DNA of 64,000 nt from Polaribacter reichenbachii (GTDB taxonomy: Bacteria > Bacteroidota > Bacteroidia > Flavobacteriales > Flavobacteriaceae): positions 1,116,001-1,180,000 of the forward strand of contig NZ_CP019419.1 of the NCBI RefSeq assembly GCF_001975665.1, in the 5' to 3' direction. Position 1 is the stretch's first letter. The number at the start of each line of letters is the position of its first letter. The notes under the pieces are model-generated. The model was given only the letters and a program-made list of their open reading frames with translations. It had not been told where the DNA came from and did no database searches. A program made the position numbers and the translations under genes. Of the stretch, positions 28,568-39,271 are shown in pieces.

Positions 28568-29314
28568 TTATTTCTTATTAGCTTCTTTTATATACTTATC
28601 TAATGCCATTGTCATAGAAGGGTTTTCTGGTGAAGGTGCAACAATATCGCACTTTAAACCAGCTTCTGTAACTGCTTTTACTGTTGAGTTACCAAAGGCA
28701 GCAATTCTAGTTTCGTTTTGTTTAAAATTCGGGAAATTCTTGAATAATGATTCAATTCCTGAAGGACTAAAGAAAACTAAAACATCGTAAAATACATTCT
28801 CTAAATCAGACAAATCGCTAACTACGGTTCTATATAAATCTACTCTTTTCCATGTAATACCTAACTTATCTAATTCAGTAGGAATTAATGGCTTTAGTTT
28901 ATCTGAAGATGGTAATAAAAACTTTTCAGTTTTATGCTTCTTAATTAATTTTATTAAATCTGGAAACGTTCTGTTACCTACATAAATTTTACGTTTTCTG
29001 TAAACTACATACTTCTGCAAATAATAAGCTACAGCTTCTGATTGACAGAAATACTTCATAGAATCTGGCACTTTAAAACGCATTTCTTCTGCAATTCTAA
29101 AAAAGTGATCTACTGCGTTTCTACTTGTTAAAATAATTGCACTAAAATTATGTAAATCTAACTTCTCTGCTCTTACTTCTTTTACAGATATGCCTTCTAC
29201 GTGAATAAAAGATCTAAAATCTATTTTCACTTTTTGCTTATCAGACAAATCAAAGTAGGGAGATGTTTCTGTCTTTGGTGCTGGTTGTGAAACCAATATC
29301 GTTTTCACTTTCAT
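28568..29314 (-). CDS. hemD: Uroporphyrinogen-III synthase
   Basis: 248 residues. Cyclises hydroxymethylbilane to uroporphyrinogen III in haem synthesis. HemD is weakly conserved; evidence is the two-domain pattern with AIILTSRNAVDHFF (about 65-78), FLLPSSDK, VFFSPSGIESLF and RIAAFGNSTVKAV. It follows a DUF4271 membrane protein gene by 18 bases, an arrangement I recall from other flavobacteria. Confidence 0.88.
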   Translation of the reverse strand: MKVKTILVSQPAPKTETSPYFDLSDKQKVKIDFRSFIHVEGISVKEVRAEKLDLHNFSAIILTSRNAVDHFFRIAEEMRFKVPDSMKYFCQSEAVAYYLQKYVVYRKRKIYVGNRTFPDLIKLIKKHKTEKFLLPSSDKLKPLIPTELDKLGITWKRVDLYRTVVSDLSDLENVFYDVLVFFSPSGIESLFKNFPNFKQNETRIAAFGNSTVKAVTEAGLKCDIVAPSPENPSMTMALDKYIKEANKK

Positions 29315-29332
29315 ATGCTTTCGATTTTGTAT

Positions 29333-29971
29333 TTAAAACATCAATTTAAAAAGTACAAATAGCGGTGCTATTTCGAAGGCGCAAATGTACAAAATAAAAT
29401 AAAACAACTGATTAAAAATCAGCTTTTTATTTCTTATTACTGAAAAGGTGAATCTTACAATAAATAAAATAGCTGCAAAATAGAAAACATAAGTTTCGTG
29501 AATGTTTGCATATTGGTACAAAATTAAAGCTATATATAATAGAAACGAAATGCTATTCAGAGAGTTAATTTTAGAAATCATAAAAAAACGAACACCTCTT
29601 TTTATCAGAAAAAGCAACGACAATGCATATTCTAAAGTTCTTTTTAGCAGTAAATAAACCAAGACATATGCAAAAATTGTTAAAAAAGCAGCAAAACTGT
29701 TTCCAGTTTCTGGCGTAATATATGCCTTAAAAGTAAAAGCTAATAAGGATAATACTGATGTAGAAAACAGAAAAATTGTAATTTGAAACGGGTTTAAAAA
29801 ATTTATAGAATCAAATTCATCATCTATTAAGCTTAAGCTAAAAAAAGCTTTAAAATTATGATTTAACCTTTTGGAATTTAATAATTTTAACAAAACCACA
29901 CTTACAAGTAACAGAAATAAAAGAATTGTTATCCAATTATTTGTATCTACTATATTTTCTATTGCTTGCAA
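29333..29971 (-). CDS. DUF4271 family membrane protein
   Basis: 212 residues, about six membrane helices. Length, membrane pattern, the N-terminal NWITILLFLLL and position next to hemD fit DUF4271. No known role. Probably in one operon with hemD. Confidence 0.78.
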   Translation of the reverse strand: MQAIENIVDTNNWITILLFLLLVSVVLLKLLNSKRLNHNFKAFFSLSLIDDEFDSINFLNPFQITIFLFSTSVLSLLAFTFKAYITPETGNSFAAFLTIFAYVLVYLLLKRTLEYALSLLFLIKRGVRFFMISKINSLNSISFLLYIALILYQYANIHETYVFYFAAILFIVRFTFSVIRNKKLIFNQLFYFILYICAFEIAPLFVLFKLMF

Positions 29972-30020
29972 TTAACTTTCCTTTATGAATTATTGAAGCA
30001 AAATTAGTAATTAAAAAATG

Positions 30021-30028
30021 TATATTTG
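30021..30028 (+). promoter_or_regulatory. -7 promoter box (TATATTTG)
   Basis: Perfect TAnnTTTG match 26 bases before the glycosyltransferase ATG. Confidence 0.45.
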
Positions 30029-30054
30029 CTTTCTTACTACATGAAAATTAATTT

Positions 30055-30777
30055 ATGTCAGACGCGTTAGTCATCATTCCTACTTACAACGAAAAAGAGA
30101 ATATAGAAGCTATAATTAGAGCTACATTCAATCAAGAAAAATTATTTCATATTTTAATTGTTGATGATAACTCTCCTGATGGAACTGCAGCAATTGTTGA
30201 GCGATTAATTACCGAGTTTCCTAATCAACTTTTTATCGAAAAAAGAATAGGAAAAAGTGGTTTAGGTACTGCTTATATTCACGGTTTTAAATGGGCTTTA
30301 TCAAAAAAATACGAATATATTATTGAAATGGATGCCGATTTTTCTCACAATCCAGAAGATTTAATTCGGTTATTTAATGCATGTTCTATTGATGGAAATG
30401 ATGTTTCTGTTGGTTCTAGATATGTACATAACCAAGTAAATGTTGTAAATTGGGATATTAAGCGTTTGCTACTTTCTTACTTTGCATCAAGATACGTTCG
30501 TTTTATTACTAGAATACCTTTGTTCGATACCACTGCTGGTTTTGTATGTTGGAAACGTAAAGTTCTAGAAACTATAAACCTAGATAAAATTAAATTTGTT
30601 GGCTATGCTTTTCAAATTGAAATGAAATTTAAAGCTTGGAAACATAAATTTAAAATAAAAGAAGTATCTGTAATTTTTACTGATAGAAGTTTAGGGGCTT
30701 CTAAAATGAGTGGAGGAATTGTATATGAAGCTCTTTTTGGAGTTATAAAAATGAGGTTAAAAGGATTACCAAAATAA
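30055..30777 (+). CDS. Polyprenol-phosphate mannosyltransferase-like GT2 glycosyltransferase
   Basis: 240 residues. GT-A fold with VIIPTYNEKENI, LIVDDNSPDGT and the metal-binding EMDADFSHNP; FTDRSLGASKMSGG near the C-terminus is typical of dolichol/polyprenol-phosphate mannose synthases. Such enzymes load a sugar from GDP-mannose (or a related donor) onto a lipid carrier at the membrane. Exact donor not decided by sequence. Start of a three-gene operon with dihydroorotase and a DUF4296 lipoprotein. Confidence 0.88.
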   Translation: MSDALVIIPTYNEKENIEAIIRATFNQEKLFHILIVDDNSPDGTAAIVERLITEFPNQLFIEKRIGKSGLGTAYIHGFKWALSKKYEYIIEMDADFSHNPEDLIRLFNACSIDGNDVSVGSRYVHNQVNVVNWDIKRLLLSYFASRYVRFITRIPLFDTTAGFVCWKRKVLETINLDKIKFVGYAFQIEMKFKAWKHKFKIKEVSVIFTDRSLGASKMSGGIVYEALFGVIKMRLKGLPK

Positions 30778-30788
30778 AAAAGAAACAA

Positions 30789-32126
30789 ATGAGCTCTTTT
30801 CTAATAAAAAACGCAACAATAGTAAATGAAAACAAAACTTTTAAAGGCGATGTTCTTATTGAAAACGAAATTATAAAAGAAATTTCACCTGAAATTAAAT
30901 CAACCGAAAACTTTGATGTAATTAATGCTGATGGCAAATATCTGATTCCTGGTTTTATAGACGATCAAGTGCATTTTAGAGAACCGGGTTTAACGCATAA
31001 AGCAAATATTGCCACAGAAAGTAGAGCTGCTGTTGCTGGCGGAATTACTACATTCATAGAAATGCCAAACACAGTACCACAGGCAACTACACAAGAATTA
31101 TTAGAAGATAAATTTACAATTGCAGCTAACGATTCTTATGCAAACTATTCTTTTATGTTTGGTGGAACTAATGATAATTTAGAAGAATTATTAAAAACAG
31201 ATCCTAAAAAAGTTGCCGGAATTAAATTATTCTTAGGTTCGTCTACAGGAAATATGTTGGTAGATAATGAAGCTGTTTTAGAAAAAATATTCTCATCAAC
31301 AAAAATGATTATTTCTGTGCATTGTGAAGACGAAGCAACTATCAGAAAAAACACACAAGATTATAAAGATAAATATGGTGATGATATTCCTGTAAAATAC
31401 CATCCAATTATTAGAAGCGAAGAGGCTTGCTATTTATCATCATCTAAAGCAATTGAATTGGCTAAAAAAACGGGTGCACGTTTGCATATTTTTCATTTAT
31501 CAACAGAAAAAGAAACACACCTTTTTAGAAACGATATTCCTTTAGAAGAAAAACAAATTACAGCAGAAGTTTGTATTCATCATTTATGGTTTTCTGATAA
31601 AGATTATGCAGAAAAAGGAACTCATATAAAATGGAATCCTGCTGTAAAATCAGAAAAAGACAGACAAGGTTTATGGAAAGCGTTGTTAGATGACAGAATT
31701 GATGTTTTAGCAACAGACCATGCACCACATACTTTAGAAGAAAAAGATAATGTGTACACAAAAGCGCCAAGTGGAGGACCTTTAGTACAACATGCAGTTA
31801 CTGCCATTTTAGAAAAAGTAAAAGAAGGTGTAATTCCTATTGAAAAGGCCGTTGAAAAAATGAGTCATAATCCTGCAAAATTATTTCAAATAGAAAAACG
31901 CGGATTTATAAAAGAAGGTTATTATGCAGATTTGGTTTTAATAGATACAAATAAGCCTCAAACCGTTGCTAAAGACAATATTTTATACAAATGTGGTTGG
32001 TCTCCTTTTGAGGGTACAACATTTTCATCTACCATAACACATACTTTTGTAAACGGAAACTTAATCTATAATGAAGGTGTTTTTAATGATGATATTAAAG
32101 GAAAACGTTTGACATTTATCCGTTAA
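30789..32126 (+). CDS. Dihydroorotase
   Basis: 445 residues, cyclic amidohydrolase. Interconverts carbamoyl-aspartate and dihydroorotate in pyrimidine synthesis. Metal ligands are visible in QVHFREPG, the Lys in KLFLGSSTGN, HCEDE, IFHLST and ATDHAPHT. The length fits the long class I dihydroorotases common in Bacteroidetes; allantoinase is a less likely alternative. Starts 11 bases after the glycosyltransferase. Confidence 0.92.
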   Translation: MSSFLIKNATIVNENKTFKGDVLIENEIIKEISPEIKSTENFDVINADGKYLIPGFIDDQVHFREPGLTHKANIATESRAAVAGGITTFIEMPNTVPQATTQELLEDKFTIAANDSYANYSFMFGGTNDNLEELLKTDPKKVAGIKLFLGSSTGNMLVDNEAVLEKIFSSTKMIISVHCEDEATIRKNTQDYKDKYGDDIPVKYHPIIRSEEACYLSSSKAIELAKKTGARLHIFHLSTEKETHLFRNDIPLEEKQITAEVCIHHLWFSDKDYAEKGTHIKWNPAVKSEKDRQGLWKALLDDRIDVLATDHAPHTLEEKDNVYTKAPSGGPLVQHAVTAILEKVKEGVIPIEKAVEKMSHNPAKLFQIEKRGFIKEGYYADLVLIDTNKPQTVAKDNILYKCGWSPFEGTTFSSTITHTFVNGNLIYNEGVFNDDIKGKRLTFIR

Positions 32127-32128
32127 TA

Positions 32129-32602
32129 ATGAAAAAATTAAGTTACTTTTTTGTACTGATGTTTTTGGTTTCTTGTACAAGTAATACCATTTTCGAAAAA
32201 CCAGAAGACCTAATTCCTAGAGATACAATGAGTCTTTTAGTTCAAGAAATGATGATTGCTTCTTCGTCTAAATTTGTTAAAAATAAAAACTTAGAAAAGA
32301 ACATAAATTATATGCCTTTGGTATATGAGCGATTTCGAATAGATAGCGCTCGTTACCAAACTAGTAATTTATACTATATGTCTAAAATAGATTTGTATAG
32401 AGAAATTTTTACTGATGCAAAAGCCAATTTAGACAAACAAGTTGCTTATTATAATGCTATTAAAAAAGAAAAAGACTCGCTTAGAAAAGACTCTATTTCT
32501 AAAGTAAAAAGCATAAAAATAAAAAAGGATTCAATTAAAAAACAGAAAATAATAGAAAAGGATAAAGATGCCAGCTTATTAAAAGGTTTAACCCCTAATT
32601 AA
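32129..32602 (+). CDS. DUF4296 family lipoprotein
   Basis: 157 residues. Lipoprotein signal MKKLSYFFVLMFLVSC with lipidated Cys16, then EDLIPRDTMSLLVQEMM, the DUF4296 signature. The C-terminus is a charged coiled coil rich in Lys/Asp/Ser. Periplasmic, role unknown. It starts two bases after the dihydroorotase gene and overlaps the convergent dehydratase gene by eight bases. Confidence 0.85.
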   Translation: MKKLSYFFVLMFLVSCTSNTIFEKPEDLIPRDTMSLLVQEMMIASSSKFVKNKNLEKNINYMPLVYERFRIDSARYQTSNLYYMSKIDLYREIFTDAKANLDKQVAYYNAIKKEKDSLRKDSISKVKSIKIKKDSIKKQKIIEKDKDASLLKGLTPN

Positions 32603-33593
32603 GATAATTTTTACAAACATTTTCTATCGTTTTTTCTATAGATTTAAACTTATAATTTAAGGTTTTTTCTATTTTTTCTGATGAATATTCTGAAACAGAA
32701 TGTGCAGATTTTGCTGAATATTTACTCAACAAAGGTTCTTTACCCGTAAATTTAGAGATTAACCAAGCAATTCGCCAAGAAATAGCAGTTTGCCAAGGTT
32801 TTATTCTTATTGATGGTCGTTTTTTACCAAAAGCATCTGCAATGCCATCAAAGATTTCTTTATAAGTTTTGTTTTCTGCAACCAGAATAAAACGTTCGTT
32901 TTTAACATCAGCATTCATTAGTAAAATCATTGGTTTTACAACATCTTGTACAGAAACAAAACCTGTTTTACCTTCTGTATAATACTTAAACCCATTATAA
33001 ACTTGACTAAATAATTTGCCTGAACCTGCATTAAAAAAACCACTTCCTAAAATTACACCTGGGTTTACAACTACAACTTTAATACCTTCTTGGCTAGCTC
33101 TCCAAACTTCCATTTCTGCACCAAATTTTGTAATAGAATACCCACTATTATCTTGTTCTTTATTCCATTCATTTTCTTCGTTAATTAATTCTCCATTTAA
33201 AGAATCACCAACTGCAGCAATAGAACTTACAAAACATAATTTATCAATTTTAGCAGCAATACAAAGGTTTACAAGATTTGCAGTTCCGTGAATATTTACC
33301 TTTCTCATTTTTCTATAATCCTTAGGATTAAAAGAAATAAAAGCTGCACAATGATAAACGTTTTTCACGTTTTCAAAGACAGGCAACATAGAAGGTATGT
33401 CTGTAATATCTGCTTTAAACCATTCTATTTTATCAAACAAAAAAAGATCAGCAGTGTAAAAAGAAAAGACTTTTTTTACTTTTTTTAAAGAAGATTCTGT
33501 TCTGTAAATTGCTTTAATTTTATCGTTCTCTAAACATAAATGATATAATAAATGCGAACCCACTAAACCTGTACCTCCAGTAACTAAAATCAT
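32595..33593 (-). CDS. NAD-dependent epimerase/dehydratase family protein
   Basis: 332 residues, extended short-chain dehydrogenase. N-terminal GGTGLVGSHL (NAD binding), FVSSIAAVGDS with the catalytic Ser region, and YSITKFGAE as the YxxxK motif. Substrate unknown; similar proteins act on dihydroflavonol-like or sugar-nucleotide substrates. No sugar operon adjoins it. Confidence 0.88.
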   Translation of the reverse strand: MILVTGGTGLVGSHLLYHLCLENDKIKAIYRTESSLKKVKKVFSFYTADLFLFDKIEWFKADITDIPSMLPVFENVKNVYHCAAFISFNPKDYRKMRKVNIHGTANLVNLCIAAKIDKLCFVSSIAAVGDSLNGELINEENEWNKEQDNSGYSITKFGAEMEVWRASQEGIKVVVVNPGVILGSGFFNAGSGKLFSQVYNGFKYYTEGKTGFVSVQDVVKPMILLMNADVKNERFILVAENKTYKEIFDGIADAFGKKRPSIRIKPWQTAISWRIAWLISKFTGKEPLLSKYSAKSAHSVSEYSSEKIEKTLNYKFKSIEKTIENVCKNYLN

Positions 33594-33626
33594 AGAACGA
33601 ATTTAGCATATTTTAGTTGATAAACT

Positions 33627-33634
33627 TATATTTG
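33627..33634 (+). promoter_or_regulatory. -7 promoter box for tyrS (TATATTTG)
   Basis: Perfect TAnnTTTG match 21 bases before ATG 33656. It lies downstream of the in-frame TTG at 33617, ruling that codon out as a start. Confidence 0.5.
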
Positions 33635-33655
33635 CCAACTGATAAATTGATTAGA

Positions 33656-34948
33656 ATGACAAACTTTGTAGAAGAATTACGTTGGCGTGGATTATTACAT
33701 GATTTAATGCCAGATACAGAAGAATATTTATTAAAAAATAAAACCGCTGGTTATATTGGCTTTGATCCTACTGCAGATTCTTTACATATTGGTAGTTTGG
33801 TTCAAATTTTAATTTTAAAACACTTTCAAAATGCAGGGCACAATCCTATTGCTTTAATTGGTGGTGCAACTGGTATGGTTGGTGATCCTTCTGGTAAATC
33901 TGCAGAAAGAAATTTACTAGACGAAGAAACTTTAGCTAAAAACATTGCAGGTGTTAGAGAAAATTTAGAACGTTTTTTAGATTTTGATGCAACTGCAGAA
34001 AATAAAGCAGAATTAGTAAACAATTACGATTGGATGAAAGATATTTCTTTAATCGATTTTGTTAGAGATACAGGTAAACACATTACTGTAAATTACATGA
34101 TGGCTAAAGATTCTGTAAAAAAGCGTTTAAGCTCAGAATCTTCTGTAGGTATGAGTTTTACAGAATTTACATACCAACTTTTTCAGGGTTACGATTTTTA
34201 TCATTTATATAAAGAGAAAAATTGTAGACTGCAAATGGGTGGTTCTGATCAGTGGGGAAATATTACTACAGGTACAGAATTAATTCGTAGAAAAGCCCAA
34301 GGTAAAGCGTATGCAATTACAGTGCCTTTGGTTACAAAAGCAGATGGTACAAAATTCGGAAAAACAGAAGGTGGTAATGTTTGGTTAAATGCAGACAGAA
34401 CATCGCCTTACAAATTTTACCAATATTGGTTAAATTCTTCGGATGAAGATGCAGAAAACTTTATCAAAAAATTTACTTTTTTAGACAAAGAAACTATTGA
34501 GAGTTTAATTGCTGAGCATAAAGAAAATCCGCATTTACGTTTATTACAGAAAAAATTAGGTGAAGAAGTTACTATCATGACACATGGTAAAGAAGCTTAT
34601 GAAAATGCTTTAAAAGCTTCATCTATTCTTTTTGGTAAATCTACTTCTGATGATTTAAAATCGTTAGACGAACAAACATTTTTAGATGTTTTTGATGGTG
34701 TACCACAAGCAACAGTTTCTACAGATGATGTTGCAGAAGGTTTAGATATGATTGGTGCTTTGGCTGCAAAAACAAACTTCTTAAAATCGAATGGAGATGC
34801 AAGAAGAGCGCTTAAAGAAAATGCCATTTCTGTAAATAAAGAAAAAGTAAACGATAGTTTTACAATTACCAAAAACGACTTAATTGCTAATAAATATGTG
34901 CTTTTACAAAGAGGTAAAAAGACCTATTTTTTATTAATTGTTGAATAA
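33656..34948 (+). CDS. tyrS: Tyrosyl-tRNA synthetase
   Basis: 430 residues from the ATG. Class I synthetase charging tRNA-Tyr. HIGH-type motif [15 protein letters not shown]-type KFGKTEGG, tyrosine-pocket [24 protein letters not shown], and a C-terminal S4-like RNA-binding domain (about 360-430). The window also holds a tRNA-Tyr at 53 kb, unlinked to this gene. Confidence 0.98.
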   Translation: MTNFVEELRWRGLLHDLMPDTEEYLLKNKTAGYIGFDPTADSLHIGSLVQILILKHFQNAGHNPIALIGGATGMVGDPSGKSAERNLLDEETLAKNIAGVRENLERFLDFDATAENKAELVNNYDWMKDISLIDFVRDTGKHITVNYMMAKDSVKKRLSSESSVGMSFTEFTYQLFQGYDFYHLYKEKNCRLQMGGSDQWGNITTGTELIRRKAQGKAYAITVPLVTKADGTKFGKTEGGNVWLNADRTSPYKFYQYWLNSSDEDAENFIKKFTFLDKETIESLIAEHKENPHLRLLQKKLGEEVTIMTHGKEAYENALKASSILFGKSTSDDLKSLDEQTFLDVFDGVPQATVSTDDVAEGLDMIGALAAKTNFLKSNGDARRALKENAISVNKEKVNDSFTITKNDLIANKYVLLQRGKKTYFLLIVE

Positions 34949-35028
34949 CTGTTCCTTTTAAAAACAGTACTTTTATTAAAACATTCATTTGTCATATCGA
35001 CTTTATGGAGAAATCTCATTTTTGATTG

Positions 35029-36087
35029 ATGCATAAAAATTGGCTTTACATATTTTCCTTTTTTCTTTTGATGAATTGCTCGTCAAAAGAAGAGGAAATT
35101 TATGTTCCAATTCCTTATAGTTTAGAAATTCCTGAATTATTTGCAGACAAATTAATTGCACCAATAATACCCACAAACAACCCTCTAACAGAAGAAGGTG
35201 TTGCTTTGGGTAAAAAGCTTTTTTTTGATAAAATTCTTTCTGGTGATGAAACTCAGTCTTGTGCAAGTTGCCATAATCCGCAGAAAGCATTTACAGATGG
35301 TTTGCAATTTAGTGCAGGAATTGATGGTTTTCTAGGAACCAGAAATGCAATGCCATTATTTAATTTAGCTTGGAATTTCGATGAACTTTTTACTTGGGAT
35401 GGACAAGAATTTGGTATCGAAAATCAAGCTTTAGAACCAGTTTCTAATCCTATAGAAATGCATTCTGATTGGAAAAATGTAGCTCAAAAATTACAAAATA
35501 GTTCAGAATATGTAACTCTTTTTAATCAAGCTTTTGGTACATCAAAAATAGATTCTACAATGGTTGTAAAAGCAATTGCACAATTCGAAAGAACTTTAAT
35601 ATCTGCAAATTCAAAATTCGATAGGTTTTTGTTAGGAGAAGCTACATTAACAGAAGAAGAACAAAATGGTTTTGATGTTTTTATGGATGAAGCAAGAGGA
35701 GATTGTTTTCATTGTCATGGAAGCAACAACAATCCTCTTTGGACAGATAATCAATTTCATAACAATGGTTTAGACGCTACTTTTTCTGATTTAGGCTTGG
35801 GAGTAGTAACTGGAGATCCTGCAGATAATGGAAAATTTAAAACGCCATCAATTCGAAATTTAACTTTTACAGCACCTTATATGCACGATGGCAGGTTTGC
35901 TACTTTAGAAGAAGTTATCAATCATTATTCAGAAGGATTGCAACCATCAGCAACAATAGATCCATTAATGAAAAAAGTAAATGAAGGTGGAGTACATTTA
36001 ACAACACAAGATAAAACCAATTTAAAAGCATTTTTGCTTACATTAACCGATACTGAATTTATTACTAATCCTGCTTTTCTAAGATAA
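35029..36087 (+). CDS. Di-haem cytochrome-c peroxidase family lipoprotein
   Basis: 352 residues. Lipoprotein signal ending LLMNCSS, then two c-type haem sites: CASCHNPQKAF (about 85) and CFHCHGSNNN (about 225). TPSIRNLTFTAPYMHDGRF is a family hallmark. It would reduce hydrogen peroxide in the periplasm; some relatives (MauG-like) do other oxidations. Start at ATG 35029, with a TTG directly upstream in frame. Confidence 0.93.
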   Translation: MHKNWLYIFSFFLLMNCSSKEEEIYVPIPYSLEIPELFADKLIAPIIPTNNPLTEEGVALGKKLFFDKILSGDETQSCASCHNPQKAFTDGLQFSAGIDGFLGTRNAMPLFNLAWNFDELFTWDGQEFGIENQALEPVSNPIEMHSDWKNVAQKLQNSSEYVTLFNQAFGTSKIDSTMVVKAIAQFERTLISANSKFDRFLLGEATLTEEEQNGFDVFMDEARGDCFHCHGSNNNPLWTDNQFHNNGLDATFSDLGLGVVTGDPADNGKFKTPSIRNLTFTAPYMHDGRFATLEEVINHYSEGLQPSATIDPLMKKVNEGGVHLTTQDKTNLKAFLLTLTDTEFITNPAFLR

Positions 36088-36189
36088 AAATTAATAGAGA
36101 TACTTAAAAAGTAATGTTAAATCATTAAAATCAATAGCTTTATTTAACTTACTAATAACTTTAGGTGGTGTAATACATTAGTTAAATCG

Positions 36190-36197
36190 TATATTTG
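36190..36197 (+). promoter_or_regulatory. -7 promoter box of the suf operon (TATATTTG)
   Basis: Perfect TAnnTTTG match 31 bases before the sufA ATG; the only such box seen between the peroxidase gene and sufB. Confidence 0.5.
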
Positions 36198-36228
36198 TGG
36201 GCAATTTAGATTAAATCTACTTAAAATT

Positions 36229-36558
36229 ATGATAAAAGTTTCAGACACAGCAAAAAAGAAAGTCATTGAGCTAATGACAGATGATGGTTTTGACGCGCAA
36301 AAAGATTTTGTACGAGTTGGCGTTAAAAGTGGTGGTTGTTCAGGTTTATCTTACGATTTAACTTTTGATAAAAACCAATATGAAAATGATAAGGTTTTTG
36401 AAGAAAATAACGTAAAACTTATTGTTGACAAAAAAAGTTTTTTATACTTAGTAGGCACAACTTTAGAATATTCTGGAGGTTTAAACGGAAAAGGTTTTGT
36501 GTTTAACAACCCAAATGCAAATAGAACTTGTGGGTGTGGGGAGAGTTTTTCACTATAA
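36229..36558 (+). CDS. sufA: A-type iron-sulfur carrier protein
   Basis: 109 residues, HesB/IscA family. The three ligand cysteines are in GGCSGLSYD and CGCGESF near the C-terminus. Carries [Fe-S] units to apo-proteins. Lies first in the suf cluster, supporting SufA over ErpA, although A-type carriers cannot be told apart by sequence alone. Confidence 0.93.
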   Translation: MIKVSDTAKKKVIELMTDDGFDAQKDFVRVGVKSGGCSGLSYDLTFDKNQYENDKVFEENNVKLIVDKKSFLYLVGTTLEYSGGLNGKGFVFNNPNANRTCGCGESFSL

Positions 36559-36594
36559 ACTAAGTTCAAAATTTAAAGTTTAAGATTTAAAATT

Positions 36595-36961
36595 ATGCCA
36601 ACTGTTAAAATGTTCGAAGATTTAGAAATTTGGAAACTTTCTAGAATTCATTTGTAATGACATTAATACAGTTGCAAATAATACAGAATTAAAAAAAGAT
36701 TACAGATTATATAATCAAATAGATGGTTCTTCTGGTTCAATTATGGATAATATTGCAGAAGGATTTGAAAGAAATGGGAATAAAGAGTTTATTCAATTTT
36801 TATCAATAGCAAAAGCATCTTGTGGAGAAACAAGGTCTCAATTATATCGAGTTTTTGATAGAAATTATGTAAATGAAAAAGATTTTAATAAATTAAAAGA
36901 ACAAGCACTTGTATTAAGTAAAATGATTGGTGGTTTTATCAGTTATTTGAAAAATAAGTGA
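36595..36961 (+). pseudogene. Frameshifted four-helix-bundle (23S rRNA IVS-type) protein gene
   Basis: The first frame from ATG 36595 reads MPTVKMFEDLEIWKLS, the typical start of this family, then hits a stop after RIHL. Shifting frame at about 36643 gives EFICNDINTVANN and runs on without a stop through DNIAEGFERNG and CGETRSQLYR to 36961. One net frameshift therefore splits an otherwise intact gene of about 120 codons; the long second part alone has an internal ATG at 36743. The family is small, of unclear function, and often found as inserts in 23S rRNA genes. It sits inside the suf operon. Confidence 0.8.
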
Positions 36962-37027
36962 TTTCAAAGGAAGTAAATATAAAAGTTAACAAGCCAACTT
37001 TGAATTTTAAATAAAGAACTTTGAACA

Positions 37028-38473
37028 ATGAAGTATACAGAAGACGATTTAGAACTAGAATTAAAAACCAAAGAGTACGAATATGGTTTTTATACTGATA
37101 TAGAAAGTGAAACCTTTGCAAAAGGGTTAAATGAAGATGTTGTTCGTGCAATTTCTAAAAAGAAAAATGAGCAAGAATGGATGACAGAATGGCGACTTGA
37201 GGCTTTTAGAGTTTGGGAGAAAATGACTGAACCAGATTGGGCTAACGTGAAATATCCGAAGCCAAATTTTCAGGAAATTGCTTACTATTCTGCACCAAAA
37301 AAGAAACCTAAATTAAATTCTTTAGACGAAGTTGATCCAGATTTATTAGAGACTTTTAAGAAATTAGGTATCTCTATAGATGAGCAAAAGAAACTAGCAA
37401 ACGTTGCAGTAGATATTGTAATGGATTCTGTTTCTGTAGCTACAACTTTTAAGAAAACATTGGGAGAAAAAGGAATAATTTTTATGCCAATTTCAGAAGC
37501 AATTCAAGAACATCCAGAATTGGTAAAAAAATATTTAGGAACAGTTGTACCTACTACAGACAATTTTTACGCAGCATTAAATTCGGCTGTTTTTTCTGAT
37601 GGATCTTTTTGTTACATTCCAAAAGGCGTTAAATGCCCTATGGAATTATCAACTTATTTTAGAATAAATGAAGGTGGAACAGGTCAGTTTGAAAGAACTT
37701 TAGTAGTTGCAGATAAAGGTAGTTACGTTTCTTATTTAGAAGGATGTACTGCTCCTCAAAGAGATGAAAACCAATTACATGCTGCTGTTGTAGAATTAAT
37801 TGCAATGGATGATGCAGAAATTAAATATTCTACTGTACAAAACTGGTTTCCTGGTGATGAAAACGGAAAAGGTGGAGTTTTTAACTTTGTAACCAAAAGA
37901 GGTTTATGCGAAACAAATGCAAAAATTTCTTGGACACAAGTAGAAACGGGTTCTGCTGTAACATGGAAATATCCTTCTTGTATTTTAAAAGGAAACAATT
38001 CTGTAGGTGAATTTTATTCGATTGCAGTGACTAATCACTTTCAACAAGCAGATACAGGAACTAAGATGATTCACTTAGGTAAAAACACAAAATCTACTAT
38101 TATTTCTAAAGGTATTTCTGCTGGTCAATCTCAAAACTCATACAGAGGTTTAGTTCAGATAAATTCTAGAGCAGAAAACGCTCGTAATTTCTCTCAGTGC
38201 GATTCTTTATTGATGGGTAATGCTTGTGGTGCACACACTTTTCCTTATATAGAAGCCAAAAATAAATCGGCTCAAATAGAACACGAAGCCACTACAAGTA
38301 AAATTGGTGAAGACCAATTATTTTACTGTAATCAACGTGGTATAGATACAGAAAAAGCAATTGCTTTAATTGTAAACGGATTTAGTAAAGAGGTATTAAA
38401 TAAATTACCAATGGAATTTGCTGTAGAAGCTCAAAAATTATTGGAAATTTCTTTAGAAGGTTCTGTAGGATAA
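37028..38473 (+). CDS. sufB: Fe-S cluster scaffold subunit SufB
   Basis: 481 residues, full length. Forms the SufBC2D scaffold. Beta-helix core with [40 protein letters not shown] and the C-terminal [18 protein letters not shown]. Cytoplasmic. Followed by sufC and sufD. Confidence 0.97.
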   Translation: MKYTEDDLELELKTKEYEYGFYTDIESETFAKGLNEDVVRAISKKKNEQEWMTEWRLEAFRVWEKMTEPDWANVKYPKPNFQEIAYYSAPKKKPKLNSLDEVDPDLLETFKKLGISIDEQKKLANVAVDIVMDSVSVATTFKKTLGEKGIIFMPISEAIQEHPELVKKYLGTVVPTTDNFYAALNSAVFSDGSFCYIPKGVKCPMELSTYFRINEGGTGQFERTLVVADKGSYVSYLEGCTAPQRDENQLHAAVVELIAMDDAEIKYSTVQNWFPGDENGKGGVFNFVTKRGLCETNAKISWTQVETGSAVTWKYPSCILKGNNSVGEFYSIAVTNHFQQADTGTKMIHLGKNTKSTIISKGISAGQSQNSYRGLVQINSRAENARNFSQCDSLLMGNACGAHTFPYIEAKNKSAQIEHEATTSKIGEDQLFYCNQRGIDTEKAIALIVNGFSKEVLNKLPMEFAVEAQKLLEISLEGSVG

Positions 38474-38512
38474 AAAATTAAAAAAATATTAAATAAATAA
38501 GATATTGTTATT

Positions 38513-39262
38513 ATGTTAAAAATTAACAATTTACACGCTTCAATCGAAGGGAAATCAATTTTAAAAGGATTGAATTTAGAAGTAAAAGCTGGTGAAGTTC
38601 ACGCAATTATGGGGCCAAATGGTGCAGGTAAAAGTACTATGGCAAATGTAATTGCAGGTAAAGAAGAATATGAAGTAACAGATGGTATTATTGAGTTAAA
38701 TGGTGAAGATATTAGTGAGTTAGCTCCAGAAGAAAGAGCACATAATGGCGTGTTTTTATCGTTTCAATATCCTGTAGAAATCCCTGGAGTTTCTGTAACC
38801 AACTTTATTAAAACTGCCATAAACGAAACAAGAAAAGCAAAAGGTTTAGAAGACATGCCTGCAAAAGACATGTTAAAAATGATCAGAGAAAAATCTGAAT
38901 TGTTAGAAATAGATCGTAAATTTTTATCGCGTTCTTTAAACGAAGGTTTTTCTGGTGGAGAAAAGAAACGTAACGAAATTTTTCAAATGGCAATGTTAGA
39001 GCCTAAATTAGCCATTTTAGATGAAACTGATTCTGGTTTAGATATTGATGCTTTGCGTATTGTTGCAAATGGTGTAAACAAACTAAAATCTAAAGACAAT
39101 GCTGTAGTTGTAATTACACACTACCAGCGCTTGTTAGATTATATAGTACCTGATTTTGTACACGTTTTATACGATGGTAAAATTGTAAAAACCGGTGATG
39201 CTTCTTTAGCACTAGAATTAGAGGCTAAAGGTTATGACTGGATTAAGCAGGAATTGGTGTAA
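38513..39262 (+). CDS. sufC: Fe-S assembly ATPase SufC
   Basis: 249 residues, ABC-type ATPase without membrane part. Walker [11 protein letters not shown], the Suf-type signature [12 protein letters not shown] and Walker [12 protein letters not shown]. Powers the SufBCD scaffold. Confidence 0.98.
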   Translation: MLKINNLHASIEGKSILKGLNLEVKAGEVHAIMGPNGAGKSTMANVIAGKEEYEVTDGIIELNGEDISELAPEERAHNGVFLSFQYPVEIPGVSVTNFIKTAINETRKAKGLEDMPAKDMLKMIREKSELLEIDRKFLSRSLNEGFSGGEKKRNEIFQMAMLEPKLAILDETDSGLDIDALRIVANGVNKLKSKDNAVVVITHYQRLLDYIVPDFVHVLYDGKIVKTGDASLALELEAKGYDWIKQELV

Positions 39263-39271
39263 ATAAGTTTG

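Noticed and set aside
33617..33656. TTG start of tyrS giving 13 extra residues
   Set aside because: It precedes the TATATTTG promoter box; ATG 33656 gives the standard N-terminus.
35003..35290. 95-codon minus-strand ORF over the peroxidase gene
   Set aside because: Shadow of the cytochrome-c peroxidase frame; the peroxidase has clear haem motifs.
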